A DNA stretch of 64,000 nucleotides from Aurifilum marmelostoma (GCA_027559495.1 JAMXSV010000016.1:1116001-1180000), one strand, 5' to 3'; shown: positions 10,655-23,216, counted from the first letter of the stretch. A program made the numbers and translations. Notes: generated by a model not told the origin, from the sequence alone.

Positions 10655-13489
10655 GGAGCTGCGCCCACCTTACCTGTGCTCTTGACGGGGACTGGGCTGG
10701 ATGATGGCAACTTGTACAATGTGCTGGGCAGTGCGTGATGCTCTCATGCCAGGAGTATTGCGTGGACTCATAGCTTGTATTCTTCGTGTGTCGACGTTGG
10801 ACCTCTTCATCCATAGATGCTAAAGCGTACATCTGTGACTTCTTCCCTTCTTCTTCTTCTCCTCCTTCCTCCAGTACAAATTAGGCACTTCATCGTAGGA
10901 AAACGCACCTTCCCAAGCAAACCACCATACTCCTTCCCTAAGACCATGCCCTATTCTGCACACATCACACCAGAACCTCGTTCCTTCCCCTCCTGAAAGA
11001 ATACTTATGTAATCAACAAGCTGCTCTGCTGTGGAGTAAAGTTTCCAGTCCGTCTGTTTTTTTTGGCTCCCTCCTTCAACCCAGTACTGCCGCCAGTCGA
11101 CCATTTCAAGCAAAGCGATCTACATTTCTCGAAAATTGAGTTCCAGAATACGAATGTCCAGGCACTTGGTGGTATATACTGCAACATCATGGATGGGCTA
11201 CACCAGAACTCGTATTTTGATGGGCTCATGACTTTGGTCCACGCGCCATCTACAACGCTGCGTCGGGGCCGTCATATCTGAGATGGGCAGCAAGTCTGGA
11301 TCTTTCTTTGGCACGAGACAAGAAAACAGCTCCACAGCCCCATCACAAGGTACCAAGCCTATCACCTAGTTCGAGCAGGGCACAAGTTTGTGGACGGTAC
11401 CGCCACAGGGCGGCCCCCTCTCCCCCAAAGAGCACCGTGAGGACGACCGCCGGTTTAAGAAGGGGTCGCAGTCTCAGCATAGTGATGACCAGAGCTACCA
11501 ATTTTACTTGCCGCTGACAGATGCTGAAAATTCTCCGCCAGGGCCTGCCATATGGCCACCTCGTGGTATGGTGTCATCAGTTTACTATTTTGGGCAGGGC
11601 GAGATCAGAATCCGGTCGTAATGCGCCTCGCACGGCGACAAGGAGAAACGAGACGACGAATCGACAGCTCCCATTGGCTGCACGCGAGATACCTCATTTC
11701 ATGCCTCAAAACGCGGGAGGCCGGCTGGCGGTTCTGGATGGAGCTTTCCGCTCCGCAAGAGGCTAGACGACTACTCGTTTGTGCCAAGGTGTCGCGGTGC
11801 CTTTTGTCGGCGACGTGACGTCTTGGTGGACTATCCTCCGACCTTTCACTGTCGAACATGTCACCGCATCCTGCGGTGAGAGTGCAAGCTGCGATGCGGA
11901 TGCAGGGCAATTTAGGTCAACGTCAGCCAATCCAGGCCACTTCGTCCCCTGCTTTGTTTGGTTTGCTGTTCGTCCTTCCGCGATGGGGCACGCCTTGTCG
12001 ATGCGGGCCGCTGCAGCAGCAACAGGAGCAGAAGCAGGAGCAGCGATAAGAGTGGTGGGAGGAGGAGGAGGAGGAGGACCACCTCTCTCCACACACACAC
12101 CCAACCTGTTTGTGGGTGGGTGTGCGGCCGACAGAATGGGCCGCCCTAGACTGCACCACGTTCCGCCGACGAAAGTGACAATCTATGCGCTTGTGGTAGA
12201 TGAGCACCGGGAGGGCCAGCTTTGGGCCGCCTGTGGCCACACATCTCTGACGCCGTTTCAGGAAAGAATAGCAATGAGACTGGCGGTCGCTCATAGGCCA
12301 TACTGTTTCTTACGCGGCGCCGGGGTCGAGAAAGGAAACAAACAACCATCCACCATTTATGGGCGGTCGGTACGGCCAGCAGCAGACTATGACCTGCATG
12401 GCCCCTAGCGCCTTATCCTTCCTCTCCTCTGCCGCCCCTGGTATCCGATTATGGTTAATCGCTCGACCCCCTCCACCTTCACTTTTTTTGGGTTTTACTT
12501 TTGTCACCTGGCCTGCTCGAACCCAAAGATACGACCGGGGTATCAGCTGCTGCATGGGTGGAGGAGGGGCGTTCATCACACTTCTTACAGTCGTCAGGTC
12601 CCATGAGCCAATCTCTTGGGAGGGTTCGTGGCAAGATGCGGAAGGGGGCTAGCAGCTGGAGCTCTTGGATGGTGGCAGTGGGTGGTGACTCGAGCAAGGG
12701 CGTGCTGAGACAATCGACTCGCTGAACTTGATTGCCCGCCCGACACGACTGGTGGGTCCTGTTCTCTATTTTCGAGGGTAGCGCCAACGCCTACCAACCA
12801 TCCGCAGCATCCAGGTGCATCACCAAGACCCCGGCCGGTAAGCGCCGACTGGTCCTCGGCCAATCCTACGCGACCTATCAGATGCGCCAGACTGAGACCT
12901 CTCCATCGACCAGCAACCACTCTGCCTCCTTCGTTCTACCACACACACACGGCAGACACACACGCGCGCACACACAGTCAGCGATGCTCAGCCCAGAGCT
13001 GGACCTTACAACCTTGCCTCTCTCTTGCTCTCTAACCCTCTCTGATCCTTTTTCTGGGTCCAGAGTTGATGGTGTAGTAGTATCCCTGAGAGCCCTTCTT
13101 CTCTGTCTGTCCCCATGTACATAGCATCTGGGGAGCCAGATGACAAGACCCATACAAGAAAAGGTTGAGCAGGTAGGTCGGCTCCCAATAAAGATTGGGC
13201 CATGCCGCACATAGCTCTCCTCATCCTCCCCCCCCTCCGTTTGTTCCTCTTTTTCTTCTTTTCTGTGGAAGGATCTCCCTGGTTAGATCTGGTCATGCAG
13301 GCTCATTTCCTCTTCGATTCTATCTCACGCCGAAGAAGTCTGCTCCTCGGTCTTTCGTTCACTTTCTTTTCTCTTATCTTTTAGCCTTTGCCCTGGAAAT
13401 TCGAAATATCGCTGGTCGTCCCCTCGTTTTCCTTATTACCCCTCGCTCGGTATGAATAACTCCCGACATCGATGTGAAAGATAAACATC
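10655..13489. other. Gene-free stretch
   Basis: 2.8 kb without a supportable gene. It contains a GGA-repeat purine tract (about 12058-12078), CA-rich patches (12941-12977) and a strongly pyrimidine-rich segment (13200-13400) that probably belongs to the leader of the next gene. Short open frames here lack motifs and introns that would link them. Confidence 0.5.
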
Positions 13490-14451
13490 ATGAGTGATGA
13501 GCCTCGTGGTTGCTTTGAGATCATAAAGTGGTGGCTATTCGCTCCCTGCTCTGACGACGACGAGACGGGTTTACGAACCGAGGGTCACGGCTCGAGTGCC
13601 CGTGGCCGCAGCTTTCGCACAGAAGACGGTCTTCCCAGAGGGAGAGCGGTCGACCTGTCAGACCCAGAAAAGGGATACTACCAGGTCTACTACGACCAGC
13701 CGAGGCCGACATCACCGCCCCGTGCGGCACCTCGTCCTCCTCCCAGGTCGGAGTCGAAGGGGAAATTACAGAAGCAGCACAGGAAGGCCGCGACAGCAGA
13801 GAAGAAGGCCGACATGGGTTGGATTGACTGGAACTTCCTGTCCGGGAAGAGGAAGCGAAGGGTGGCACGCCGGCCCCGGATATCGACACCATCCAACTTC
13901 CAGCACATTGGCTCGGGCGCCATCAACTTCAGGTCTTCTGTCCCGGACGGGCCTCGGACCGCACCCGTGTTCCGGCCCCTCCAGCTCAGCATCTACAACC
14001 CTGACAACAGGATCTCCCCCCTGCTGCCATTCTTTGCTGGCCGCGAGCGGTCTGTGTCGCCGCCTGTGCCAGCCCGGAGCCGGAGCCGCAGCCGGAGTCG
14101 GGATGTGTTTATGGACGACGACAGCACCACCCTGGCGCACTCGAGAAACACGTCGTCGCTGTCGTTCCACATCCCGAGGAGGCCAGTAGGTGACGGCGGT
14201 TCGCTGTTGACCGAGAGCATCGTGGAGGAGACGACGCCCCCGAGGATACCACCCCGTGCCAAGACACGACCACGCGCTTACACGTCGCCAAGCGTGGAGG
14301 CGATTGTTGAGCGGATCGCAAGCGCCATCATCGAAAGGGATCTGCTGGAAGCAGAGATCGAGTCGGTCAAGTCGCGGCACAGTCTGTGTCTGAGCCGGCC
14401 GTCGACCTCGTATGATCTTGGTAAGTTACCATCATCACGACACCGCACGCC

Positions 14452-14482
<31 letters not shown>

Positions 14483-15429
14483 ATACTAACCGCCTCACCT
14501 CAGATGAACCAGTGCCGCCATTCCCCGTGGTGCCACCATCTGCACCCTCGTTTGCGGAGCGTGTCAGCATCGAGCGCCCGCGCACCGCACCATCTACACA
14601 GACGGCCTTTCAACCGCCACCAATACCACCTATGCCTGTTCCCCAGTCGTTCCCAGAGCGGACCTCGAGCCTGAAGGTGCCAAAATGGCAGGCCACGCCG
14701 ATCACCCCGGATACACCATCAGCCGTACGGCGGTCTGCATTCAACTCACACCCACCGGACACGAGCCCCAAGATCATTGACAACTCCATCGACGTCGACG
14801 TGCCCCTGGCGCCTCCGCTGCCGCTGATCCTGCGGCCACCGCTGCGCAAGAAGAAGTCCTTCAGTAGGGTGTCGGACTGGCTCTTCCCGGCGGGCGTGGA
14901 GAGGGAGACCAGCCCTGGGGTGTCTGCGCCGCTGCCCTTCCGCCACTCGCGCAGGGTCTCACGCGACTCCATCACCAACGCACCGCGGGCGCTGACGGAC
15001 AAGGAGGGCTTCTACCAGACGCTCCCGCCGTCGGCCATCTTCTCGGGCAGGAGGAGCAGCTTTGACTCGGCGTCGGACGTATCACGGCCGTTCTCCGGGT
15101 CCATCTACAGCACGGATGACGACCGTGCGGGCGGCGGCAGCAACACTGTGGCGACGAGCACGCACTGGTCGCCGGGCAGCACGCCGCCGGAGCCGTCAAG
15201 GCGGATGCAGTCGCAGTTTGAGAAGGCGTACGCGCGGGAGTCGCGCAAGAGCCTGAACCTGGCGATGGTAGGCGGAGGCCGGCGGCAGGGGCCGTTCGGG
15301 AGCGTGGACAGCAGCGACGCCAGCCCTTCCGAGGAGATGAAGAACGAGACAAGGGTGCAGGTTAGCCCGTACCTTGTGAGGAGTCCCCTGCAGGGGCCCC
15401 GGCCGACGAGTGTGGGTGTTGCCTTTTAA
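13490..15429 (+). CDS. Long disordered Ser/Pro/Arg-rich protein with CRIB-like motif
   Basis: Two exons: 13490-14420 and 14504-15429, giving 618 aa. The 83-nt intron carries a 28-nt poly-A run followed by a good CTAAC branch point. I do not recognise a catalytic domain. The N-terminus is hydrophobic/aromatic (CFEIIKWWLF). Around residues 131-147 the sequence ISTPSNFQHIGSG resembles the Cdc42/Rac-binding CRIB consensus (ISxPxxFxHxxHVG), but the second His is missing. An RS-dipeptide run (ARSRSRSRSR), a short helical stretch (SVEAIVERIASAIIERDLLEAEIE) split here by description only, and proline-rich segments follow. The rest is predicted disordered. It could be a polarity or cytoskeleton adaptor; that is inference from the CRIB-like motif alone. 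Confidence 0.8.
14452..14479 (+). repeat. 28-nt poly-A run inside an intron
   Basis: Uninterrupted A run between the donor (14421) and the CTAAC branch point of the intron in the CRIB-like protein gene. Confidence 0.95.
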
Positions 15430-17219
15430 AGAAGGAGAGAAAGGAAAAAAAACCCCCCCCAAAACCGGGGGCTCATGCGAGAGGGGAAAAAAGAGGAGCA
15501 CAGAACAAAAAAAAAAGAAAGGGACTTTACGAAGAGAACGAAACGAGGAGAAGAAAGGCATTAGGTTATGGGATTATAGGTAGGGGTGCCGGTGACAGGC
15601 AGGAATCTGGTAATGATCTACATGGGATGGACGATGGCAAGGAAAATGGGTTTCAGGGAGAGGAGGGAATTTACTTGGCAACACACATATGAGCCTATAC
15701 TATATAGTATATGGCTGTCTGACGGTTGTTGTTTGCGGCATGAGCATGAATTTTGTTCTCTTTTTTTTTTTTTTCCTTTTTTGAGATGGGATAGTCGAGA
15801 AGGCTCCTCCTGTATGAGATGTTGTCGTCTTGCTTTTTCCTCGCATGGTTGGGGGTTCAGCGTCGTCGTCGTCGTCGTCGTCGGTGTCGATCAGTGTTGA
15901 TTGGCTGTTGTTTGCGAATTACAGCAACAGCAAAGGCTTGTGACTTGAGATACCAGGATACCAATCGCATAGTACTTTTTTTTTATATTATTTTTTCTTG
16001 GTGTCGGTTCTCCTAATGAATATGGATAGATGTTACCATTTGGTCAATCCTGTGTTGAGTGGTTATATATGTGATGCTCTTATGAGTATATTGAATATGC
16101 GCAGAGGACCATTAAGAAAAGAATGAATGCATGCATGTTTCTTGGGACCATGACTGTATATATTTCAAGGATGATATTGCCAAGTATATTTATTGTTGAA
16201 CAGATAGATATTGTTTGGTTGCTCGAAATTAGGTTGCATGTTTCGTTTCACAATTGAAACGTGATAATTAGTAAAAAAAAAAAAAAAAAAAAAAAAAGGC
16301 CTTGTCGATATGACCCATTGATTTGCATCATGCATTTCCCATCTATCTGGATCGATCGTAATGCCGAGTTGTCCATATTTTTGAATTTTTTTTTTTTTTT
16401 CCCTCTTCCCCTCTCGTTCCTCTTTCTTCCCGTCTCCCACTCACTACGACCAACCACTGCGAAAACGTGCCCCCGCCTAAGCAGGCATCCCCCCATCCCG
16501 GGTCAATTGACCATTTATTTCCTCATCAATTCTGACAGCCAAAAGTTGACTAAAAGCACTTGCGCCAAGATTGAATCGGCTCCACGGGAGAGCACGTGGG
16601 TGCAAGTATTCGCCAGCCTTGCATTTCCTGCTCCTTCCCCTCGCGGCGACCAACAACCTGCCATCGTATCCATCACACTGACACGACTGCTACCCTCCTT
16701 GTATTTCCACCGCCAAGGGGGGTCGGTAGGGGGCCCATTGAGAGACGAGGGTATAGCGCAACAAATCTCAAAAGAGGGAAAACAAACCTTGTTTCGATCC
16801 GACGCTGACCGGGCCGGTACCACCAGTCGGGGTTTGCGATGCCTCCGCCTCATCTCCGTGCATGAAAGTGATCGACCAAGCAAAGGAAAAAGAAAAAGGA
16901 AAGAAAGGAAGGAGGGATAACAAGCGAGGGGGGGCAAATAGAAAAAAAAAAAAGAAATCCCGACGCCGTCAATCGGATCCGAACGGGCCTCGAAGAGTTG
17001 TGATCGCCACTCGAGAGGCGGCGCACGGTGGGTGCAAGGGGGCCTTGGTTGCCGAGCGCGGGCCCAGTGCCCACCGGCGTCCCCATCCGAACCAGGCACG
17101 TGTCGTCTGTGTGTGCATGCCAGAGGTGAGAGGGGGTTGGGGAAAAAAGAGAAGGCAAGGGCAGAAAGAGGGAATTAAAGAAGAAGAGAGTGGGAAAAAG
17201 AAAGAAAGAGAATGAGACC
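15430..17219. other. Intergenic region with 3' UTR, poly-T/poly-A and (GTC)n tracts
   Basis: The 3' flank of the CRIB-like gene and the leader/promoter of the phosphatase gene. It holds a (GTC)n tract at about 15859-15881, a 25-nt A run at 16273-16297 and purine-rich patches at 16880-17200. No gene is seen. Confidence 0.55.
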
Positions 17220-19023
17220 ATGGGTTGGTGGGAGAGCCTAGTGGACACCCTGATGATGGCGCGGGGGAAATATAAATACAGCCCTCTCCCCAGCCGGAAT
17301 CATATTGCAGAGGCCCACGAGACACTCACCTTTTGGGCTCGGAATCACCACAAAGTGCTCAAGTTCATCATGGCCGTCCTGGGAGCTATGATACTGTGGT
17401 ATCTTGCCGCCGCCACTGTGTAAGTAGGAAAGAAGGCAGTTGGTCTGTTGCTCAACTATCCCATTCCTCTCACTCCCCTCCCTCGTTCACTTCATCCTGG
17501 TGTTGTTGTTGTCTCACTTTCACCTCTTGCCCTTTTTTTTTTTTTTGGTTTTTCTTTCCCTTTTCCTTTCCAAGTCAATGATAAAGAAAATGTCACGCTA
17601 ATAACACAACTACATTCGCAACATCAACAGCCGCGTGGTGACAGCAGTGTCTAACGACACGTCCTGCGACTCTGTGGGCGCCGGCTACACATGCTCTCCC
17701 CAGATATCCCACTACTGGGGCCAGTACTCGCCCTGGTTCGCCGCCCCCCAGGCCAACGCGCCGTCCAGTGACCTGCCAGAGGGCTGCACCATCACTTTTG
17801 CCCAGGTGCTCTCCCGGCACGGCGCCCGCGACCCCACCGCCAGCAAGACGGCGCTGTACAACGCCACCATCCAGAAGATCCAGAAGAGCGTCACCAGCTA
17901 CGGGGCCGGGTACGAGTTCCTCAGGAGCTACGAGTACACGCTCGGGGCGGACCAGCTCACCACGTTCGGGCAGCAGGAGCTGGTCAACTCGGGCCACGCC
18001 TTCTACGCGCGGTACGAGGCCCTCACGCGCCGGCACAGCCCCTTTGTGCGGTCGTCGGGCGAGGACCGGGTGGTCGAGTCGGCGCTGAACTGGACCCAGG
18101 GGTTCCACGAGGCGCGGCTGGCCGACAGGAGGGCCGCCGGCAGGTCGGATGCGTACCCGTACGACGTGGTCATCATCAGCGAGGACACGGGCAGCAACAA
18201 CACGCTCGACCACGGGCTGTGCACGGCCTTTGAGGACGGGCCCGACGCCGACATCGCCACGGACGCGCAGGCCAAGTGGATGGACGTCTTCACGCGCAAC
18301 ATCACGGCGCGGCTCAACGCCAACCTGCCGGGCGCCAACCTGAGCGCCACCGAGACCATCTACATGATGGACCTGTGCCCCTTCAACACGGTCGCCGACG
18401 CCGAGGGCGCCATCTCGGACTTCTGCGGCCTGTTCACGCGCGACGAGTGGCGGAGCTACGACTACCTCCAGAGCCTCAACAAGTTCTACGGCTACGGCCG
18501 GGGCAACCCCCTGGGCCCGACGCAGGGCGTGGGCTTCACCAACGAGCTGGTCGCGCGGCTGACGGGCCAGCCCGTGGCGGACCACACGAGCACCAACCAC
18601 ACGCTCGACGGCAGCCCGGCCACGTTCCCGCTCAACCGGACGCTGTACGCCGACTTCAGCCACGACAACGACATGACGGGCATCTTCAACGCCCTGGGGC
18701 TCTACAACTCGACCGCCCTGCTGAGCAACACCACCAGGGCGGGCGCCGGGCAGCTGGACGGGTACTCGGCCTCCTGGACGGTGCCGTTCGCCGCGAGGAT
18801 GTATGTCGAGAAGATGGTCTGCAGCAGCGGCAACAAGGGCGGGAAGAAGAAGACGAACCAGGAGGAGGACGAGGAGCTCGTGAGGGTGCTGGTCAACGAC
18901 CGGGTCAGGCCGCTGCACAATTGTGGCGCGGATGCCCTGGGCCGGTGTACGCTGCGCAGGTTTGTCGACAGCCTGAGCTTTGCGAGGGAGGGCGGGCACT
19001 GGGACTCGTGCTTCTCCTCGTAG
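17220..19023 (+). CDS. Histidine acid phosphatase, phytase type, N-terminally anchored
   Basis: Two exons: 17220-17419 and 17631-19023, giving 530 aa. Histidine acid phosphatases use a phosphohistidine intermediate to release phosphate from phytate and other monoesters. The catalytic RHGARDP (Arg129, His130) and the proton-donor HD in FSHDNDM (His411, Asp412) are both present. A Cys-containing start of the lumenal part (SCDSVGAGYTCSP) and many NxT/S sites fit an extracytoplasmic domain. Instead of a signal peptide there is a basic/polar N-terminus (RGKYKYSPLPSRNH) and one hydrophobic segment (FIMAVLGAMILWYLAA), so a type II membrane protein is likely. A second in-frame Met at 17256 (MARGKYKY) is an equally possible start. 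A Lys/Glu-rich insert (KGGKKKTNQEEDEE) lies near the C-terminus. Exon 2 has nearly saturated G/C third positions. Confidence 0.92.
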
Positions 19024-20013
19024 AGAAGGGGGGGGGGCGCATGGGGAGTAGCTGGGGGGGACTGTCTAGATATGCTTAATATAATTGACTGCATTCAGCT
19101 AATTATCTTGGCTGTGGTTGAGTTTGTAACGTGACGAACTAACTCAAATTGGTTTTGAATGGATGGAGATCAGGCTTGATCTTGCAAGATTTCCAGAGCC
19201 AGTTTTGAATACTGAGAAAAGAGAAGAGCATCGAGAAAGAGGGTGTGTTGATCCCCAGCTGGTGGTGCTATTCACAGGGCTGAGACGAGGCCGTTCCTCT
19301 TCAGTGGGTTTCAGGGGGCCTCCAATCAGAAGGTTTGGGTAAACACCCTGTTACTGTCGCAGAGGTTACAGCGGTGACTAGAACAGTTCCACATCAGCGT
19401 CACAGGCTTATCAGGGCAGGCCGCCCCTACTGATCCCCCCAGACATACCCCCACAGCCGCAAGCGAGGCACCAACCAGCCGCAGCTTCTGAGCTACCTAC
19501 CACATGTACAGGCGGCAGAACCTTGGAAATCCCGTCACACCCTCGCCCCGAAGATGCAGAAAGTGCAACCTTTTGTGTTGGGGCCATCCATACCTGGACT
19601 AGCAGCAGCTTGACTCTTGCTTAGGCTTGCAACTTGGGCAAAAGTAAAAAAAAAAAAGCTCACCAGACGACACAAAACCGAACACGACACAAATAGGAAA
19701 AAGGCCACACGCATATTAGCAACGTCAATGTTGGCAGCTCGGGTTACTTGCGACAAAGAATCTACCTTTCCCATCAATCTTATCTGTCCATCATCCCGTC
19801 TTCAGCTGTCAGTGCACACTTGATCCTCCACTGCTGCAGGCGTCGACAATCATCATCATCGCACGCAGCCTGACATCACCAGCCACCACCGCCATCCACC
19901 ACCACCTTGCTCCACTCCAGCTTGGCTTTTCGAGAAGCTGTCCGAGAGCTTTCTGTCGCAGCCCTGCCCTCGACCACCCACCCACCCACCCACACACAGA
20001 ACAATAAACAAAG
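19024..20013. other. Intergenic region, phytase-type phosphatase / small membrane protein
   Basis: About 1 kb of 3' flank plus promoter and leader. The last 150 nt before the next start are rich in CCA/CAC, typical of fungal leaders. No gene is seen. Confidence 0.55.
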
Positions 20014-20854
20014 ATGGTCGGCACAGCCGGTGCGATCATCATCACAGTCCTTGTGCTCGCCGCCGTCGCCGCCATAGGCTGGGTCGGCTACAGCCGGTGG
20101 CGCGCGCAGAAGCTGGGCGTACGTTATCGCACCCACACCCTTCTCCCAGCCCTTCCTCCTCTCCGTCTCTCCTCGCTCCTGACCAAGCCTGCTGACCCGG
20201 ATACCACAACAACAACAGCTCCCACCGCCCTCCTTCACCTCCTTCGTCCCCTTCCTCAAACCCGACCGCTCCGGCAATTCATACGGCGGCCCCGGCCCGC
20301 GTCCCGGCGGCATACAGGGCTGGGTCAGCGACCAGCTGCACAAGTTCAAGAACCGCAACAACCGCACCGCCGCCGGCGCATACGAGGGCGGGGTCGGCTC
20401 CTCGGGCGCCACAGGCCGCCGCGGCTTCGGCGCGCTCGACCCGGACGAGGCCTGGGACGCGCGCGTCGGCAACGAGGCCGACAACTACGGGCCCGGCGGG
20501 TACTACGAGGAGCAGGAGCTGGGCCTGCACGACCGCGGCCCCTACGGGCGGGACAACACCGCCTACGACGGCGGGCACCATCTTGGTGGCTCTGCAGGCG
20601 GGCTGAGCGCAGACGCCTACCCGATGAACCTTGCCGCGACGCCCAGGACCGACGGGGGCTTTGACGGCGGCGACAGAGGCCGCGCAGGGGTGACGGGCCG
20701 CAACCCCTTTGACGATGACGCCGCCGAGCCGAGTAATATCAGTCTCAGAGGGGTGAGCCCCAGGCCGATGGAGGGGGAGCACGGGCAGGGCTCCAAGCAG
20801 CAGGCTGAGAGCCCAACCTCTGAGAGGAGGAGCATCTTCAGGGAAGGTGTGTGA
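20014..20854 (+). CDS. Single-pass membrane protein with disordered Gly/Pro-rich tail
   Basis: Two exons: 20014-20118 and 20219-20854, giving 246 aa. The intron 20119-20218 ends in a CA-repeat acceptor (acaacaacag). Residues about 6-26 form one strong membrane segment (AGAIIITVLVLAAVAAIGWV), followed by a basic stop-transfer (YSRWRAQK). The rest is hydrophilic: LPPPSFTSFVPFLKPDRSG, an NRNNRTAAGAYEGG segment and acidic/Gly-rich repeats. It ends in basic and Ser-rich sequence. Similar proteins occur in Sordariomycetes, sometimes under the name 'acid phosphatase-like', but no phosphatase motif is visible, so I give no function. The start Met directly precedes the membrane segment, with short lumenal N-terminus. 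Confidence 0.78.
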
Positions 20855-21144
20855 GAATGCGGGGCGTTTGACATGGGTGGGGGTTTAGCAAGATACCATT
20901 GTGGTCAGGTTCATCGAGTGGTCTCGCAGGGATATATGAGTTTCCCTCTAATACTCGACAGAAGCAGGTTGAGGTCGGGTAACCGGACTGGATGGAGGAG
21001 GTCGACTAAATGCTTTTCTTTTTCTGTTTCTGATCAGGCATACACACACACACACACACACACAAGTAGTAACGATTATCACGGGTATGGGATCCACAGG
21101 GTGTGGGATCTGGATCTGGAGAAATGGAGTTGGAAGTTTGACTT

Positions 21145-21190
<46 letters not shown>

Positions 21191-22092
21191 CTTGGTGTTT
21201 GATATTGCTGCGCAGGTTGGAAAGTGTACGTATCTCGAGAGACAAAACCAATTAGTGCTGCGTCTTGCATGTCTACAAGACAGGCCTGTGTCCAAAGTTG
21301 TTAAAGTGATGATTAAATTATACACATTTCTTTTTCTCACTTCTTTTAAAAATCCAAGGAGAGAAGTTCAACATGAAGGGTTTCTGCTTGTGGCGCATGT
21401 ACCTCGACATGTTTGTCTTTGGTGATGATGAGCTGTCAGACCTGAACACCTGCTGAGATATGATATCGTGCCACAGACATCCTCTCTCGTGCACATGGAT
21501 CCACGTCACCGAGAAGTAAGAGGGTCTCACATGTTTGCATTCTCAAAGAGGGCTCAGGACATGACAACTCTGAGCCTCCGTGGGCTGCGGGAAAGCTGGT
21601 CACTCTTCACTGTTATCTGCCTGCGTCCCTCTCTGGTCAACAAATCGAGAGCTTCAGACCATGACCAACTTGAGAAATTCACCCTGGTCCGAAGAGAAGA
21701 CTGCCTCATCGTCCCTCCCTTTGTCTCTCATCTGAACCATACGCCTGTACACAAACCCCAACCTTTGCACCCCCCCCCCCAACAGGCACCCACAGAAGGG
21801 CCCCACAGGACAGAATGGCCCCCCCCCCCACCACCACCTGAGTCTGACAGGGATGCCCCCCCAGTCACAGCTCATGGACCCCTCCCCTCACTGACGTGGG
21901 AAATGGTTGGGTTGCTTGACAACGGCGGAGCTGCCCCTCCTTCTCGACACTTTCACGAAACCTCACGACGACAAGCAGAAAGAAGGAGCAATTTTCTTTT
22001 TATTTTTGAAAGTGCCAGCACCTTGGGCCTTCAATATACAGATTAATTCCTTGAGGCCACGCACAGTCTACTATTTAAGAACTCAGAACAGC
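20855..22092. other. Intergenic region with (AC)n and T40 tracts
   Basis: 1.24 kb: 3' flank of the membrane protein and promoter of the inositol monophosphatase gene. It contains (AC)n at 21041-21064, a 40-nt T run at 21146-21185 and several C runs at 21770-21860. No gene is seen. Confidence 0.55.
21146..21185. repeat. 40-nt poly-T run
   Basis: Longest homopolymer in the window, intergenic. Length in the assembly may be inexact. Confidence 0.9.
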
Positions 22093-23216
22093 ATGGCAGA
22101 ACCCAATCTGCAAGAGATCCACGACAACCTGGTGGCCATCGCCTTCGAGGCCGGCCGCATGATTACAGCTGCGAATCCGAATAACATTACAACGGGAACA
22201 AAATTGAATTGTACGGAGGAAATTCCTGGTCCTATATCTCTCCCTGCACATACACCCTCTCAAGAATAACCTCTCGAGACCTAGAGAGCCCCAAACTCCT
22301 GCACCTCCCCCCCCCGCCCCCCAAAAGAACACCATCTCCATCATCAGCTGACAGCTCTCCCATCTGACTCCACAAATTTCTAGCCGTCGACATTGTAACC
22401 GAGACAGATCAGGCCGTCGAGCGACTCGTCTCTAGCCGCCTCTCGACCCTATACCCAACCTATTCCTTCGTAGGCGAAGAGACCTACGTCGCCGGCGAGA
22501 CAAAGATCACCTCGGCGCCCACCTTCATCGTCGACCCCATCGACGGCACCACCAACTTCATCCACGGCTTCCCGCACGCCTGCATCTCCCTCGGCTTCGC
22601 CGTCGACAAGATCCCCTCGGTCGGCGTCGTCTACAACCCCTTCCTGGACGTCCTGTACACCGCCGTCAGGGGCCACGGCGCATACCGGCAGCGCAACGCC
22701 GCGCTGGCCGCCAGAGGCGTGCTCAAGAGCGGCGGCGAGGGAGCCGAGAAGGTGCGCCTGCCAGCCAGCGGGAACGGGGACGGGAGCCGGGCCCCGGCGC
22801 TCGGGGACCTGTCGACCTCCCTGGCGGCAGTGGAGTGGGGCAGCACCCGGGACGGCGACATCTACGACCTCAAGACGCGCGTCTTCAAGAAGCTAGGTGC
22901 GAGCAAGGAGTCGAGCGGCGCCATGGTGCACAGCCTGCGGAGTCTGGGGTCGGCTGCGCTGAACCTGTGTGCCGTGGCCGAGGGCAGCCTGGATCTGTAC
23001 TGGGAGGGCGGCTGTTATGCGTGGGATGTATGTGCCGGCTGGACGATCCTGAGGGAGGCCGGAGGCATCATGGCGAGTGGTAACCCCGGCGATTGGGACC
23101 CGGCCCTGGACGCGAGGGTGTATCTGGCTGTTAGGGGTGCGCCAAAGGGTCAGCGGGAGATTGTCGAGGAATTATGGGCTGTCATTGGGGATGGAAGGAT
23201 GGACTACAAGCATTAA
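22093..23216 (+). CDS. Inositol monophosphatase family protein
   Basis: Two exons: 22093-22210 and 22384-23216, giving 316 aa. The 173-nt intron rejoins a split Ser codon to give SVDIVTETDQAVE, the start of the conserved core. The enzymes are Mg2+-dependent and hydrolyse inositol monophosphates. In fungi a relative (QutG-type) is encoded with quinate-utilisation genes. Metal-ligand motifs are visible: GEE (Glu71, Glu72), DPIDGTTNFIHGFP (Asp90, Asp93) and CYAWDVCAGWTILREAGG (Asp254). A Gly/Ala-rich insertion (GEGAEKVRLPASGNG) separates the two halves. Length is typical for a fungal member. No quinate-pathway genes are nearby, so a housekeeping inositol phosphatase is the simplest reading. Confidence 0.92.

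Noticed and set aside
17593..18999. 468-codon open frame on the minus strand across the phosphatase exon
   Set aside because: It mirrors the extreme GC third positions of the plus-strand gene, has no family motif and is Val/Arg/Gly-rich as expected for an antisense shadow.
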